12,171 bases of DNA from an uncultured Prevotellaceae bacterium. Lineage in GTDB: Bacteria; Bacteroidota; Bacteroidia; Bacteroidales; Bacteroidaceae. Where the stretch lies: assembly GCA_902775075.1 (NCBI GenBank), contig CACYKX010000087.1, positions 1 through 12,171 of the forward strand, given 5' to 3'. Position numbers and translations under genes: made by a program. The notes beneath the pieces were generated by a model that ran no database searches, was not told the origin of the DNA, and saw only the letters and a list, made by a program, of their open reading frames with translations. This document shows positions 1 through 6,860 of the stretch, in pieces. Positions within the stretch are counted from its first letter, which is position 1; each line of letters opens with the position of its first letter.

Positions 1-451
1 TCCTTGTTCTAATGGAATGACAATAGAATCAATGTCTGCCCAAGATGCTGTTCAAAGATTTGCGTCTTAATCCTTGTTCTAATGGAATGACAATAGAATT
101 TATGTGTGTTGTAACAAACAAAAATAAAGAGGGTCTTAATCCTTGTTCTAATGGAATGACAATAGAATCCTTAAAAGCTCAGCAAAAGGCTTATAAGCGA
201 ATGACGTCTTAATCCTTGTTCTAATGGAATGACAATAGAATCCATTCTCAAGCTCTATATGTCAATAAGAAAACTGTCTTAATCCTTGTTCTAATGGAAT
301 GACAATAGAATTGAGTACGCCAATTGGCTGTACAACAAGGTTACGTCTTAATCCTTGTTCTAATGGAATGACAATAGAATTTATTAGCTTGCGTAACGGA
401 AAGCCTAGAATGCGAGTCTTAATCCTTGTTCTAATGGAATGACAATAGAAC
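1..451 (-). CRISPR. CRISPR array, 7 repeats (first one cut by window edge), 6 spacers
   Basis: Seven copies of a 36-base repeat, written on the + strand as GTCTTAATCC...CAATAGAAT, lie at 1-29 (truncated by the window edge), 64-99, 133-168, 206-241, 276-311, 345-380 and 416-451. Copies are identical except that the last base of the 416-451 copy is C instead of T. Spacers are 34, 33, 37, 34, 33 and 35 bases, all unique. I assign transcription to the minus strand because the repeat then ends in GGATTAAGAC. This gives an 8-base tag ATTAAGAC that resembles known type III crRNA 5' tags such as ATTGAAAC and ATTGCGAC, and it matches the direction of the cas operon. Within the repeat, TTGT/ACAA and TTCTA/TAGAA can pair, giving a weak hairpin. 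The array continues past the left edge, so its true size is unknown. Confidence 0.97.
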
Positions 452-754
452 AATCATTTTTCAATCGTTTTCAACAAACGCATACCCCTCACTATAAACC
501 TATGCATCATAGTTTGATGCTACTTAAGCTCATTCCAACCATTTTTCGCAAATGATTTTGTCCTTTAAGTTGTTTCAATAAGTCAAAGATCGAGTACCCA
601 AATCCTATACTACGACTATTATCACGCGCTTCTTCTCCCTAACCTGCGGTACGTATTCTATGCGGACATAGCATTCCGTACATAAAGGACAGAGTTCCAC
701 ATATATTAAAGTGCGACTTCTTGACAGAGGTATTAAACTGGGTGGACATAGGGC
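452..754 (-). other. Non-coding stretch between array and last cas-operon gene; probable CRISPR leader
   Basis: These 303 bases hold no convincing gene. If the array is read leftwards, this is where its leader and promoter should lie. Next to the first repeat there are two TTTTCAA heptamers 10 bases apart (458-464 and 468-474), and a short hairpin GCATCA/TGATGC at 504-520. I looked for the Bacteroidota promoter pattern on the minus strand and found only poor matches (GATCTTTG around 592-599, TAGGTTTA near 494-501), neither with a well-placed TTTG. I see no hairpin followed by a T-run after the stop codon at 755, so operon transcription may read into the array. Confidence 0.5.
649..681. repeat. 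Imperfect inverted repeat in the leader region
   Basis: GTACG (649-653) pairs with CGTAC (677-681), and CTATG (658-662) pairs with CATAG (667-671). A 4/5-base internal loop separates the two stems and the tip is a CGGA tetraloop. There is no T-run on either side, so it does not look like an intrinsic terminator. It could be a protein-binding site or an RNA structure at the end of the operon transcript. Part of the right arm, GGACATAG (664-671), recurs at 744-751. Function unknown. Confidence 0.4.
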
Positions 755-2326
755 TTATCTGTTATAGTCTTCCAAAGTGTCTAATGCTTGAGAGAGCAAA
801 TTGCGAAGTGGAATTTGAGATTTTTCGACCTCCATTAATTTAGCAGATTCTTCAAGCTTATTGTCCTGGCTATAATAGTATAACGAGCGGTTTGCATCAA
901 TTGCCATTAAGGTCATTAATGAGCCAACGATACCAGTTCCTGGAGTCAAATTGAAGTATAATATATTATCATTATTGTCCTTTCCTTTAACATATTTGTC
1001 AACAATGTCAAAACATTGGTTAAACTGGTTGTAATCTGCTTCCTCTTCTGAGAAAGTAATCGTAAGACCATTGGGTATCCATTTCTTTTCAGGGAACATG
1101 TCAATTGCAATCAACTTTATGAGATTTTTCAATTTTTCTTTTATTGAAATTGGAGCATCAGACTCCATCTGATTAACCATAGAATGATACTCAGCAGGCA
1201 GTTTTTTCAACATTTCCGTTAAATATTGTGTGTAGTTTATATTAATCTTTTCTTGTTCTTTATTACTAGAGTAATAATTACTATGTAGGATATATAGTTC
1301 ACAACTGGTATCCGTATCTGACGTCAATTGCAGCATCCTTACAAGAGGTGTCAAGTTATGGTTAGAAGGGTTAATAGCGGATATTCCGGAAATGAACACC
1401 TTTTGAGGTTTTTCACATTTCTGTTTACGGCCATCAGGAAAAAAACAGATGAGAACAATCAAGCCAAATATACATATTCCGACAGAGATTACCACACTCG
1501 CCGTTTCATCTGGCATAAATAAACTCGTAACGGCATTTGTTAGCCAACCAATGTGAACAACAAATAACAGGAGATAGATGGTTCCTAGAAGTTGTGGAGA
1601 TATGGCATTGGCTAAAAGTTTTGTTAGTATTACACTTCTCATATTAAATGTGTGTTTTAAGATATTACCAACAATACCAATTGCAATTACTAGCAATACA
1701 GCCAAAAAAGTCCAAGGTCCCCAAATACACCAACTACAGTGTATTCCGCAAAATGCAAATGTTTCACATAATAACAATATAAATAATGCTGCCCAACTAT
1801 ATGTGTTTCTGTTATCGAGTAATTGTTTGACTGTAGTCTTGCTCTTTTCTCTATTCTTTCTAATTAACAGGTATTCTGTTACGGCATTCCAATTAGGAAA
1901 ATAGCTAGAACCGAACTTAATCCATTCACCCTTGAATTCGCTAGTGCCGTTCTCACCTCGATCGTCAATCAGGTAGTCACCCTCACAAAGGTCTTTGCGA
2001 TGTGTGATAATCATTCTCTCATAGAACACCTCACCAAAGTTCTTCTTCACCCATTCCACCTTATCTGACCAAGCTAAAGGATTGTTCCAAGTAGCAGTTG
2101 ACAAGATAAACACATCATAGACTTCCGCCAGTTTATGAACAGCATCTACGGCACCCTCCATAGGCTCCATCAAAGAGAACAAACCCGGAATTTCATCCAA
2201 TCGGTCTTTTTCGACAGGCGTCTTTGCCCTGTATTGATCTTTGATGGACTGGTCTACCTTGTCTAAACCCGACTGGAAATCCACCAGCACGTTGTCCATG
2301 TCTAAAAAAAGCCTTTTCTTTTTCAT
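755..2326 (-). CDS. HAD-type 5'(3')-deoxyribonucleotidase / four-TM / CARF fusion, candidate CRISPR effector
   Basis: A 523-aa protein with three parts. Residues 1-155 look like a complete HAD-superfamily nucleotidase of the 5'(3')-deoxyribonucleotidase (NT5C-like) type: motif I LFLDMDNVLVDF with D9 and D11, motif II LSTAT at 75-79, K111 as motif III lysine, and the acidic motif DYLIDDR at 117-123. Such enzymes remove phosphate from (deoxy)nucleoside monophosphates. Residues about 176-297 hold four hydrophobic segments (about 177-195, 204-222, 244-265, 277-296), which would put both ends in the cytoplasm. Residues 306-523 look like a CARF sensor: a first strand KVFISGIS and the late motif NLTPGTG at 459-465 followed by a helix, as in CARF ligand-binding loops. 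The start is 5 bases after the preceding stop, suggesting coupled translation. I infer an effector switched by the Cas10 second messenger. The HAD call is firm, the membrane call firm, the CARF call likely. Substrate and ligand are unknown. Confidence 0.85.
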   Translation of the reverse strand: MKKKRLFLDMDNVLVDFQSGLDKVDQSIKDQYRAKTPVEKDRLDEIPGLFSLMEPMEGAVDAVHKLAEVYDVFILSTATWNNPLAWSDKVEWVKKNFGEVFYERMIITHRKDLCEGDYLIDDRGENGTSEFKGEWIKFGSSYFPNWNAVTEYLLIRKNREKSKTTVKQLLDNRNTYSWAALFILLLCETFAFCGIHCSWCIWGPWTFLAVLLVIAIGIVGNILKHTFNMRSVILTKLLANAISPQLLGTIYLLLFVVHIGWLTNAVTSLFMPDETASVVISVGICIFGLIVLICFFPDGRKQKCEKPQKVFISGISAINPSNHNLTPLVRMLQLTSDTDTSCELYILHSNYYSSNKEQEKININYTQYLTEMLKKLPAEYHSMVNQMESDAPISIKEKLKNLIKLIAIDMFPEKKWIPNGLTITFSEEEADYNQFNQCFDIVDKYVKGKDNNDNILYFNLTPGTGIVGSLMTLMAIDANRSLYYYSQDNKLEESAKLMEVEKSQIPLRNLLSQALDTLEDYNR

Positions 2327-2331
2327 GTTGA

Positions 2332-2691
2332 TTAATATTCTCTGAATTGTACAAATTTGAACTCCGAAACTTTCTTTCCATCAGGTAACATTTTGACGAG
2401 GCGCTCTGTTGTAGAAGCAACGCAAGTAATTCCTTCTGCCTTGAGCAAGGATACTACATGATAGGTATAGGTCATTTCTCCCATAATATGAACTACGGGC
2501 TTACCATTTTTACATGTCGTAGTGATGATTCGGACTATTTCGTCGGCAAACTTTATAACCATCGCAGTGCTGAATTCTGGCTTTATATCCGGAAACTTCA
2601 TGTCCACAATATGGTCGCTGTATTTGTAGGCTGCCTCAAGCTGATCTTCACTCCAGCCCGATGACGGATGGTTTGTTAAATTTATAAACAT
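2332..2691 (-). CDS. Small CRISPR-associated protein, possible ring nuclease (Csx15/16/20-like role)
   Basis: A 119-aa soluble protein, alpha/beta in appearance. Conserved-looking blocks are INLTNHPSSGWS at 3-14, VHIMGEMTYTYHVV at 67-80, CVASTTERLV at 90-99 and a C-terminal SEFKFVQFREY. I recognise this as a small family seen near type III CRISPR genes but cannot assign a firm family name. The central strand-loop-helix (HIMGEMTYTY) resembles the ligand-gripping loop of small CARF/Rossmann ring nucleases. These degrade cyclic oligoadenylate to switch the response off, and Csx15, Csx16 and Csx20 are small proteins with this proposed role. It sits 66 bases after the last RAMP gene and 5 bases before the HAD-TM-CARF gene, fitting an effector/off-switch pair. 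That role is inference; a subunit or regulator of the neighbouring effector is an alternative. Confidence 0.8.
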   Translation of the reverse strand: MFINLTNHPSSGWSEDQLEAAYKYSDHIVDMKFPDIKPEFSTAMVIKFADEIVRIITTTCKNGKPVVHIMGEMTYTYHVVSLLKAEGITCVASTTERLVKMLPDGKKVSEFKFVQFREY

Positions 2692-2757
2692 AAAGTATAC
2701 AGTAATCTAACATGTTTTCAATAATCTAATATAATTAATTCACTCTTTGCATAGAAG
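2692..2757 (-). promoter_or_regulatory. 66-base gap with tandem 11-base repeats ahead of the accessory gene pair
   Basis: This is the only gap above 14 bases inside the operon. On the transcribed (minus) strand it carries TTAGATTATTG (2719-2729) and TTAGATTACTG (2700-2710), 10 of 11 identical and 19 bases apart, just before the ATG at 2691. The region is very A+T rich. No good TAnnTTTG promoter is visible. The repeats could be an operator or an RNA-level element that sets expression of the accessory genes apart from the interference complex. Chance similarity in A+T-rich DNA is possible. Confidence 0.3.
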
Positions 2758-5097
2758 CTATTCTTTTGATAATTGAGAAAATATTGCGTCTGTCAATGAT
2801 AATCCAATAGCTGACTCTATTGACTTCCATCCCCTTCTATCAAGCCATTTCTTTTTATCATTTTTGTTCATTGTCTTAATTAAATCATCCAGTTTTCTAA
2901 CAATGACAGGAATATCTGTCTCACCTATTGGATTCACAGCATGACGCTTCATAAGATTATTTGCAAAAGCATTTAAAGAAGTAATCTTAATGCTTGCCAA
3001 ATATGTTTCCATATCAGATTCTTTGACAGTTTTACCCTTATCAATTTCATCCTGACAGATGGCAATAAATGAATTATAAGTATTATAACCATATTTTGCA
3101 GCCTCTTGATAGAGCATAATTGCCTCTTCATATTGTTTGTTCACTCTGGCGGTATCCGCTTTTTCCGCAAGAGTATTAGCTTCATCGCGACGTACTGCAT
3201 CTTCCTCATCTCTCAGGTGTTCCAGTCTGGCAAGCTCTTGCTGAGCCTTCTTCTGCTCCAGTTCTTTCTGACGTTCAATCATCTTTTGATATTCCACTTC
3301 AAGTGCCGTCTCCAGATCTAAACGTTTCTTGTCGCCGGATACATTCGGTCTTAATTCTGCTTTGACATTTTCATGATTTAGGATCTGGCTAAAAAGTCCC
3401 AATTGTTCACCATTTCTATAAGCAGCCTTGGCCTGCTCAAACTGATTGTCTTCACAGGAAGTAGACATCTTCATATAGACGAAATCATTCTCTCTATCAG
3501 AAGGGATTCCCTTAGCCATCGCAAACAGTTCTCTTAGCTGAACAGAGCTAGACCAACCAGAAATATGTCTCTGCATCTCCGACTTATAGTCACTCACAGC
3601 CTGGCTAATGTCGTAGGCGATGTCTCTGACATCCGTAACCCGAGCAGACTCTACGCTTAGCGTCACTCTGCCATAGCCAAGGGGCTTACCTTGTCCTAAA
3701 CTATGATTACACTCTGAATGGCCGCAAAAATCTATTGAAGACAACAACGCCCCCAATTCAATAGGACGAAGATTATGAAAATGAATATATCCAACAAACT
3801 CTGTCCCCTTATCCAATGGACGAATGGTACGTGACATGGCATCTGTAGCCTCATTGCCATAAGTATTATTGCGTACAGGATAGCGTTTTCTTCCTGCTAT
3901 ACGAACAAACTCGTTATTCCAAGACTGACCATTACCTAAATATAATGGATAGAATGAAGGATGAGGTTTGGACAGTGCCATAGTTATGGCAGGCGAGAAT
4001 AAAGGTTGACCTTGCAAAAAGGCTGTAGTAAACTGTACCCGTCCCTTCAGGGATTCAACACCCCGAGTCTGGCCAAAGATACACTCGCACAAATCATTTT
4101 TGCTTCTATCAAGCATACTAACAGGGATACCATTATAGATGGAATTATAAGCAGGATACTTAAACATATAAGAAAGACCTAAGGCATCAACTGTTCCATC
4201 TTGGTTCATAATAAAGAAAACAGGGATAGGCTTTCCCTTCTTGAGTTCTTCCTTGCGGAATTCCACATAGTCAGGAGAGTTTTGATGGATAGTTTCAAAT
4301 GCCTTAAATGTATGACAATCAACAATAATACTCTCACGCTTCACCTCATCAGGGAATACAAACTCAAAGAATTTTCCTGCAGACCTCTTACGTGCTCCTG
4401 GCTGACCTGTGAAAACAATGGTGCCTTCTTTACCATAATCGCTGAATGTTACTATCTTACGGCCTGCGGCATTAAATTTTCCTTCCATAAAATCTGAATC
4501 AGGACCAAAGGTTCCTTTCAGATTACATCCTTCAAACATCTCATATTTTTTCTTCGCAGTACGATTCTTGTCTTCCTTGAAGTTGCGATCTGTACGGATA
4601 AAAGATTCTAATTCTTTATGATAATGCTCATCAAGACGTTCTGGCGATATACGCCATGGAGTACCACAATCGTTAAGAAGATACTTTCCTTCCTCTAGTC
4701 TTAGCCAACCGCATTTTACATTGGTCAGTTTTACCTTATTCCTATAAAACTTCCCATCTGTACCTTGGCTCAAGTCACGAATGCCAAAACTCTGGTTCTG
4801 CACTTGAGTCATCTTGCCAAAAGACAGAATTTCCATAACATTCCTCAAAGCTCCTTTAATGGAAGTCGCTGGTATGTAATATTGGTTATCAGCCGTATGA
4901 CAGAATTCAAGAATTTCCGTTTCTTCGCCAACAGAATATCCATCACGGATAAAGATTGGTGTCAGTGCTAATATCTTGATTTTCAAGGTTCCGCTCAAAC
5001 TATCACTGAATGGTACATCTTGCGAGACTTGGTTACCCCAGCTTGGAATATACACTTCTTCCGCCAAAGGAACAAAGTTAAATGGTGCTTTTATCAT
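2758..5097 (-). CDS. Large type III RAMP protein, TIGR03986-like, with coiled-coil C-terminal tail
   Basis: A 779-aa protein. The N-terminal part is a RAMP (Cas7-type) fold: a first strand near 36-50, the RAMP motif YYIPATSIKGALRN at 73-86, a long insertion, and a glycine-rich loop GQGKPLGYGRV at 468-478. This matches the TIGR03986 family of CRISPR RAMP proteins found in III-D-like systems, here presumed a backbone subunit that binds crRNA. Residues about 596-650 are strongly charged and heptad-like (EVEYQKMIERQKELEQ, then ELARLEHLRDEEDAV), i.e. a coiled coil. A TPR-like helical pair (NKQYEEAIMLYQEAAKYGYN, 653-672) and a basic helical end follow. The tail is unlike a Cas7 core. The ATG overlaps the preceding stop as ATGA (5094-5097), a classic coupling arrangement, and a GGAG ribosome site precedes it. 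Family call fairly sure; tail function unknown. Confidence 0.9.
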   Translation of the reverse strand: MIKAPFNFVPLAEEVYIPSWGNQVSQDVPFSDSLSGTLKIKILALTPIFIRDGYSVGEETEILEFCHTADNQYYIPATSIKGALRNVMEILSFGKMTQVQNQSFGIRDLSQGTDGKFYRNKVKLTNVKCGWLRLEEGKYLLNDCGTPWRISPERLDEHYHKELESFIRTDRNFKEDKNRTAKKKYEMFEGCNLKGTFGPDSDFMEGKFNAAGRKIVTFSDYGKEGTIVFTGQPGARKRSAGKFFEFVFPDEVKRESIIVDCHTFKAFETIHQNSPDYVEFRKEELKKGKPIPVFFIMNQDGTVDALGLSYMFKYPAYNSIYNGIPVSMLDRSKNDLCECIFGQTRGVESLKGRVQFTTAFLQGQPLFSPAITMALSKPHPSFYPLYLGNGQSWNNEFVRIAGRKRYPVRNNTYGNEATDAMSRTIRPLDKGTEFVGYIHFHNLRPIELGALLSSIDFCGHSECNHSLGQGKPLGYGRVTLSVESARVTDVRDIAYDISQAVSDYKSEMQRHISGWSSSVQLRELFAMAKGIPSDRENDFVYMKMSTSCEDNQFEQAKAAYRNGEQLGLFSQILNHENVKAELRPNVSGDKKRLDLETALEVEYQKMIERQKELEQKKAQQELARLEHLRDEEDAVRRDEANTLAEKADTARVNKQYEEAIMLYQEAAKYGYNTYNSFIAICQDEIDKGKTVKESDMETYLASIKITSLNAFANNLMKRHAVNPIGETDIPVIVRKLDDLIKTMNKNDKKKWLDRRGWKSIESAIGLSLTDAIFSQLSKE

Positions 5098-5495
5098 AAT
5101 ACATTCTCCTTTTCTTTAAATCCAAAAAACACATTCTTTGTTAATGTGAGTACAAGCATGTTCATGCAGTTCTCATCCTCTTTTTCTTCCCAGTAGCGAA
5201 GAAATTTAAGACAGCGTCCTCCCATACGGTTTGAGAGATATGTCTTTTCTTCGTAATCCATATTTGTCAAATCGTCATTTATTACGTTGTATTCTTTTTT
5301 CAGATATTTTCCATCAACATATTTTATACTATACGACACTTTCTTTTCTACATCGAAAAATTGGCCTTCTACAACGAAAGGATTCTGTGTCTCATCAAAG
5401 CACATATCAAAAGCGTCTCCATCATAGACAATAGGTTCCTGTTGGTCACTCCACCATAGATAACCCTCACACTTATTTATCTTTATTGTTTCCAT
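5094..5495 (-). CDS. Small type III-associated protein, TIGR04423-like
   Basis: A 133-aa acidic, probably beta-rich protein without membrane segments. The N-terminal GYLWWSDQQEPIVY (11-24) resembles, from memory, the TIGR04423 family of CRISPR type III-associated proteins in Bacteroidota. The middle (38-72) looks like beta strands (FVVEGQFFDVEKKVSYSIKY), and the end carries a helix NRMGGRCLKFLRYWEE (89-104). It overlaps the double-Cas7 gene upstream by 23 bases and the large RAMP gene by 4, so it is made with the complex subunits and is probably a complex component. It is too beta-rich to look like the all-helical Cas11 small subunit. It occupies the kind of slot held by Csx19 in some III-D systems, but I see no sequence basis to call it Csx19. 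Biochemical role unknown. Confidence 0.8.
   Translation of the reverse strand: METIKINKCEGYLWWSDQQEPIVYDGDAFDMCFDETQNPFVVEGQFFDVEKKVSYSIKYVDGKYLKKEYNVINDDLTNMDYEEKTYLSNRMGGRCLKFLRYWEEKEDENCMNMLVLTLTKNVFFGFKEKENVL
5105..5112 (-). promoter_or_regulatory. Ribosome binding site for the large RAMP gene
   Basis: AAAGGAGA on the minus strand ends about 7 bases before the ATG at 5097, inside the end of the small TIGR04423-like gene. Together with the ATGA stop/start overlap it fixes the start. Confidence 0.7.
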
Positions 5496-6858
5496 AAATC
5501 AGTTCTCCATTTTTTCTAATAGTACCTTCAAAACAACCATTGCCACGATTTACGCCACCGCCAAGTGAAAGCATACCTGAGCAAAGGTCTATTAATGTGT
5601 CTTCGAAAGCAGTTTTGATATCCTTGTCTTCAAAAGCTCCATTGTTTACTAATAATTTCAATTCGAATGATTGTCCTTTCGCATAAAGCGTCTCTTCACT
5701 GAAGAGGGCTCCATCAATAGCTCCGCCTGTAAAACGATCGATAGAGACATGATTCAGGATCTTGGGAGAGACGTCTGCCTGCTGGATAATATCGGATATC
5801 AGCACACTTCCACGCTGTTTGTTCTGCATCTTTCCGTCTATATCTTTTTCGCCTTCCGAACCAAAGACGGCTTTTACAGCCTCATTGTTCTTGCCTACAT
5901 AATCCTCAATCTTTTTTCCTTCAGCTAATGTGTCGGCAAAGATTCCCTTTAATTTGTTATAGTGAAATGCCAAACGATGAGAGAGAGCCCCTTTGACTGA
6001 AGATGCTGGTATGAGAATAACTTTTTCACGGTCTTCCATTTTAGCAGGCGATGTGCTCCAGTCGACAAACGTCTCTCTAACATAGGTCATGTCCGCCTTA
6101 TCATTACCAAAACCAGAACTAAATAGTATGAAATCCACGGGTTTCAAATGTAGTGCATATGATGTCCAACCAATTGTATCTGGTTTGTTAAGTTTGACAA
6201 CTTCCGCATCTTGCCACGCATCGCTCAGAGAAGATGATTTCTTCAAATACCACGTTCTCTGCTCCTGGTTGTCAAGATCTATCTTCTTGTATTGGCACAG
6301 GCTGTCAACAACCTCTATTTCGCCAAAGCCGGAACGGCTTCCTGAACCGATGCGAAAAGTATCGGAATTCAATGTGCCTAGCAATTTCTTAAAGTTATCA
6401 TCATTTTCATTGTCTGAAAGCATCTCAATCTCAAAGCAGAAACGTGTACCTTTCAGCACTATTTCCTCATCAAACTTACCGCCTTTAAGCGTAGCACCAC
6501 GATGTCCAATCTTGGCATGCTGACGGATGGGCAACTGTCGGTAATTGACAAGGAAATCGCTGTTGAGTCTTTCTTGAGGAATGATGCCGTCAAGAACCGT
6601 TCCGTCACTATCAAGCATTTTAGCTTCTGTGATAATAATCGGTGACCCCATCTGTTGGCTGCCCATATACGTTTCTTCATCTATTCCTAAAGTATGTCGA
6701 AGCAATCCTGCAATCGTTGTACCTGGAATAAAGGGTAGACCGTTGATGTCTCTAAGTACAAGCGAATCACTTTTGATGCCTTTATTGCCACTACCAATAT
6801 TGAGTGGTGTCTTGGCCTCGATAATAATACGGGCTAAAAAACGATATTGATTATTCAT
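5473..6858 (-). CDS. Tandem double-Cas7 RAMP protein (type III-D-like)
   Basis: A 461-aa protein with two Cas7/RAMP units in series. Unit 1 (about 1-185) has the opening IIIEAKTPLNIGSG, the motif LPFIPGTTIAGLLRH at 41-55 and the glycine loop RIGSGSRSGFGEIEV at 169-183. Unit 2 (about 230-446) has ILIPASSVKGALSHRLAFHY at 281-300, SVLISD at 351-356 and the glycine loop LGGGVNRGNGCFEG at 432-445. In Csm3-type proteins an aspartate before the first motif cuts target RNA; D31 (KSDSLVLRD) is the matching candidate in unit 1, and D252, D256 or D266 in unit 2. A two-Cas7 fusion is a known part of III-D effectors. The ATG lies 2 bases after the csx10 stop with a GGAGG ribosome site. Presumed to cover two positions on the crRNA backbone. 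Confidence 0.9.
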   Translation of the reverse strand: MNNQYRFLARIIIEAKTPLNIGSGNKGIKSDSLVLRDINGLPFIPGTTIAGLLRHTLGIDEETYMGSQQMGSPIIITEAKMLDSDGTVLDGIIPQERLNSDFLVNYRQLPIRQHAKIGHRGATLKGGKFDEEIVLKGTRFCFEIEMLSDNENDDNFKKLLGTLNSDTFRIGSGSRSGFGEIEVVDSLCQYKKIDLDNQEQRTWYLKKSSSLSDAWQDAEVVKLNKPDTIGWTSYALHLKPVDFILFSSGFGNDKADMTYVRETFVDWSTSPAKMEDREKVILIPASSVKGALSHRLAFHYNKLKGIFADTLAEGKKIEDYVGKNNEAVKAVFGSEGEKDIDGKMQNKQRGSVLISDIIQQADVSPKILNHVSIDRFTGGAIDGALFSEETLYAKGQSFELKLLVNNGAFEDKDIKTAFEDTLIDLCSGMLSLGGGVNRGNGCFEGTIRKNGELIYGNNKDK

Positions 6859-6860
6859 TA

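Noticed and set aside
262..453. 63-codon minus-strand open frame over the CRISPR repeats
   Set aside because: It is made of the repeat itself, giving a recurring SIVIPLEQGLR peptide with spacer-derived changes. It is an array artefact, not a gene.
504..520. Short hairpin GCATCA/TGATGC as a terminator
   Set aside because: Only six base pairs and no T-run on either strand.
592..599. GATCTTTG as the array promoter -7 element
   Set aside because: The first base differs from TAnnTTTG and no TTTG lies 19-20 bases upstream on that strand.
755..2326. Possibility that the nucleotidase and CARF parts are two genes joined by a sequencing error
   Set aside because: The frame is continuous over 523 codons, with no stop or shift at the junction, and a helical linker joins the first domain to the membrane segments.
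6089..6523. 144-codon + strand open frame
   Set aside because: It is antisense to the double-Cas7 gene, with low-complexity Ser/Leu-rich text and no promoter or family resemblance.
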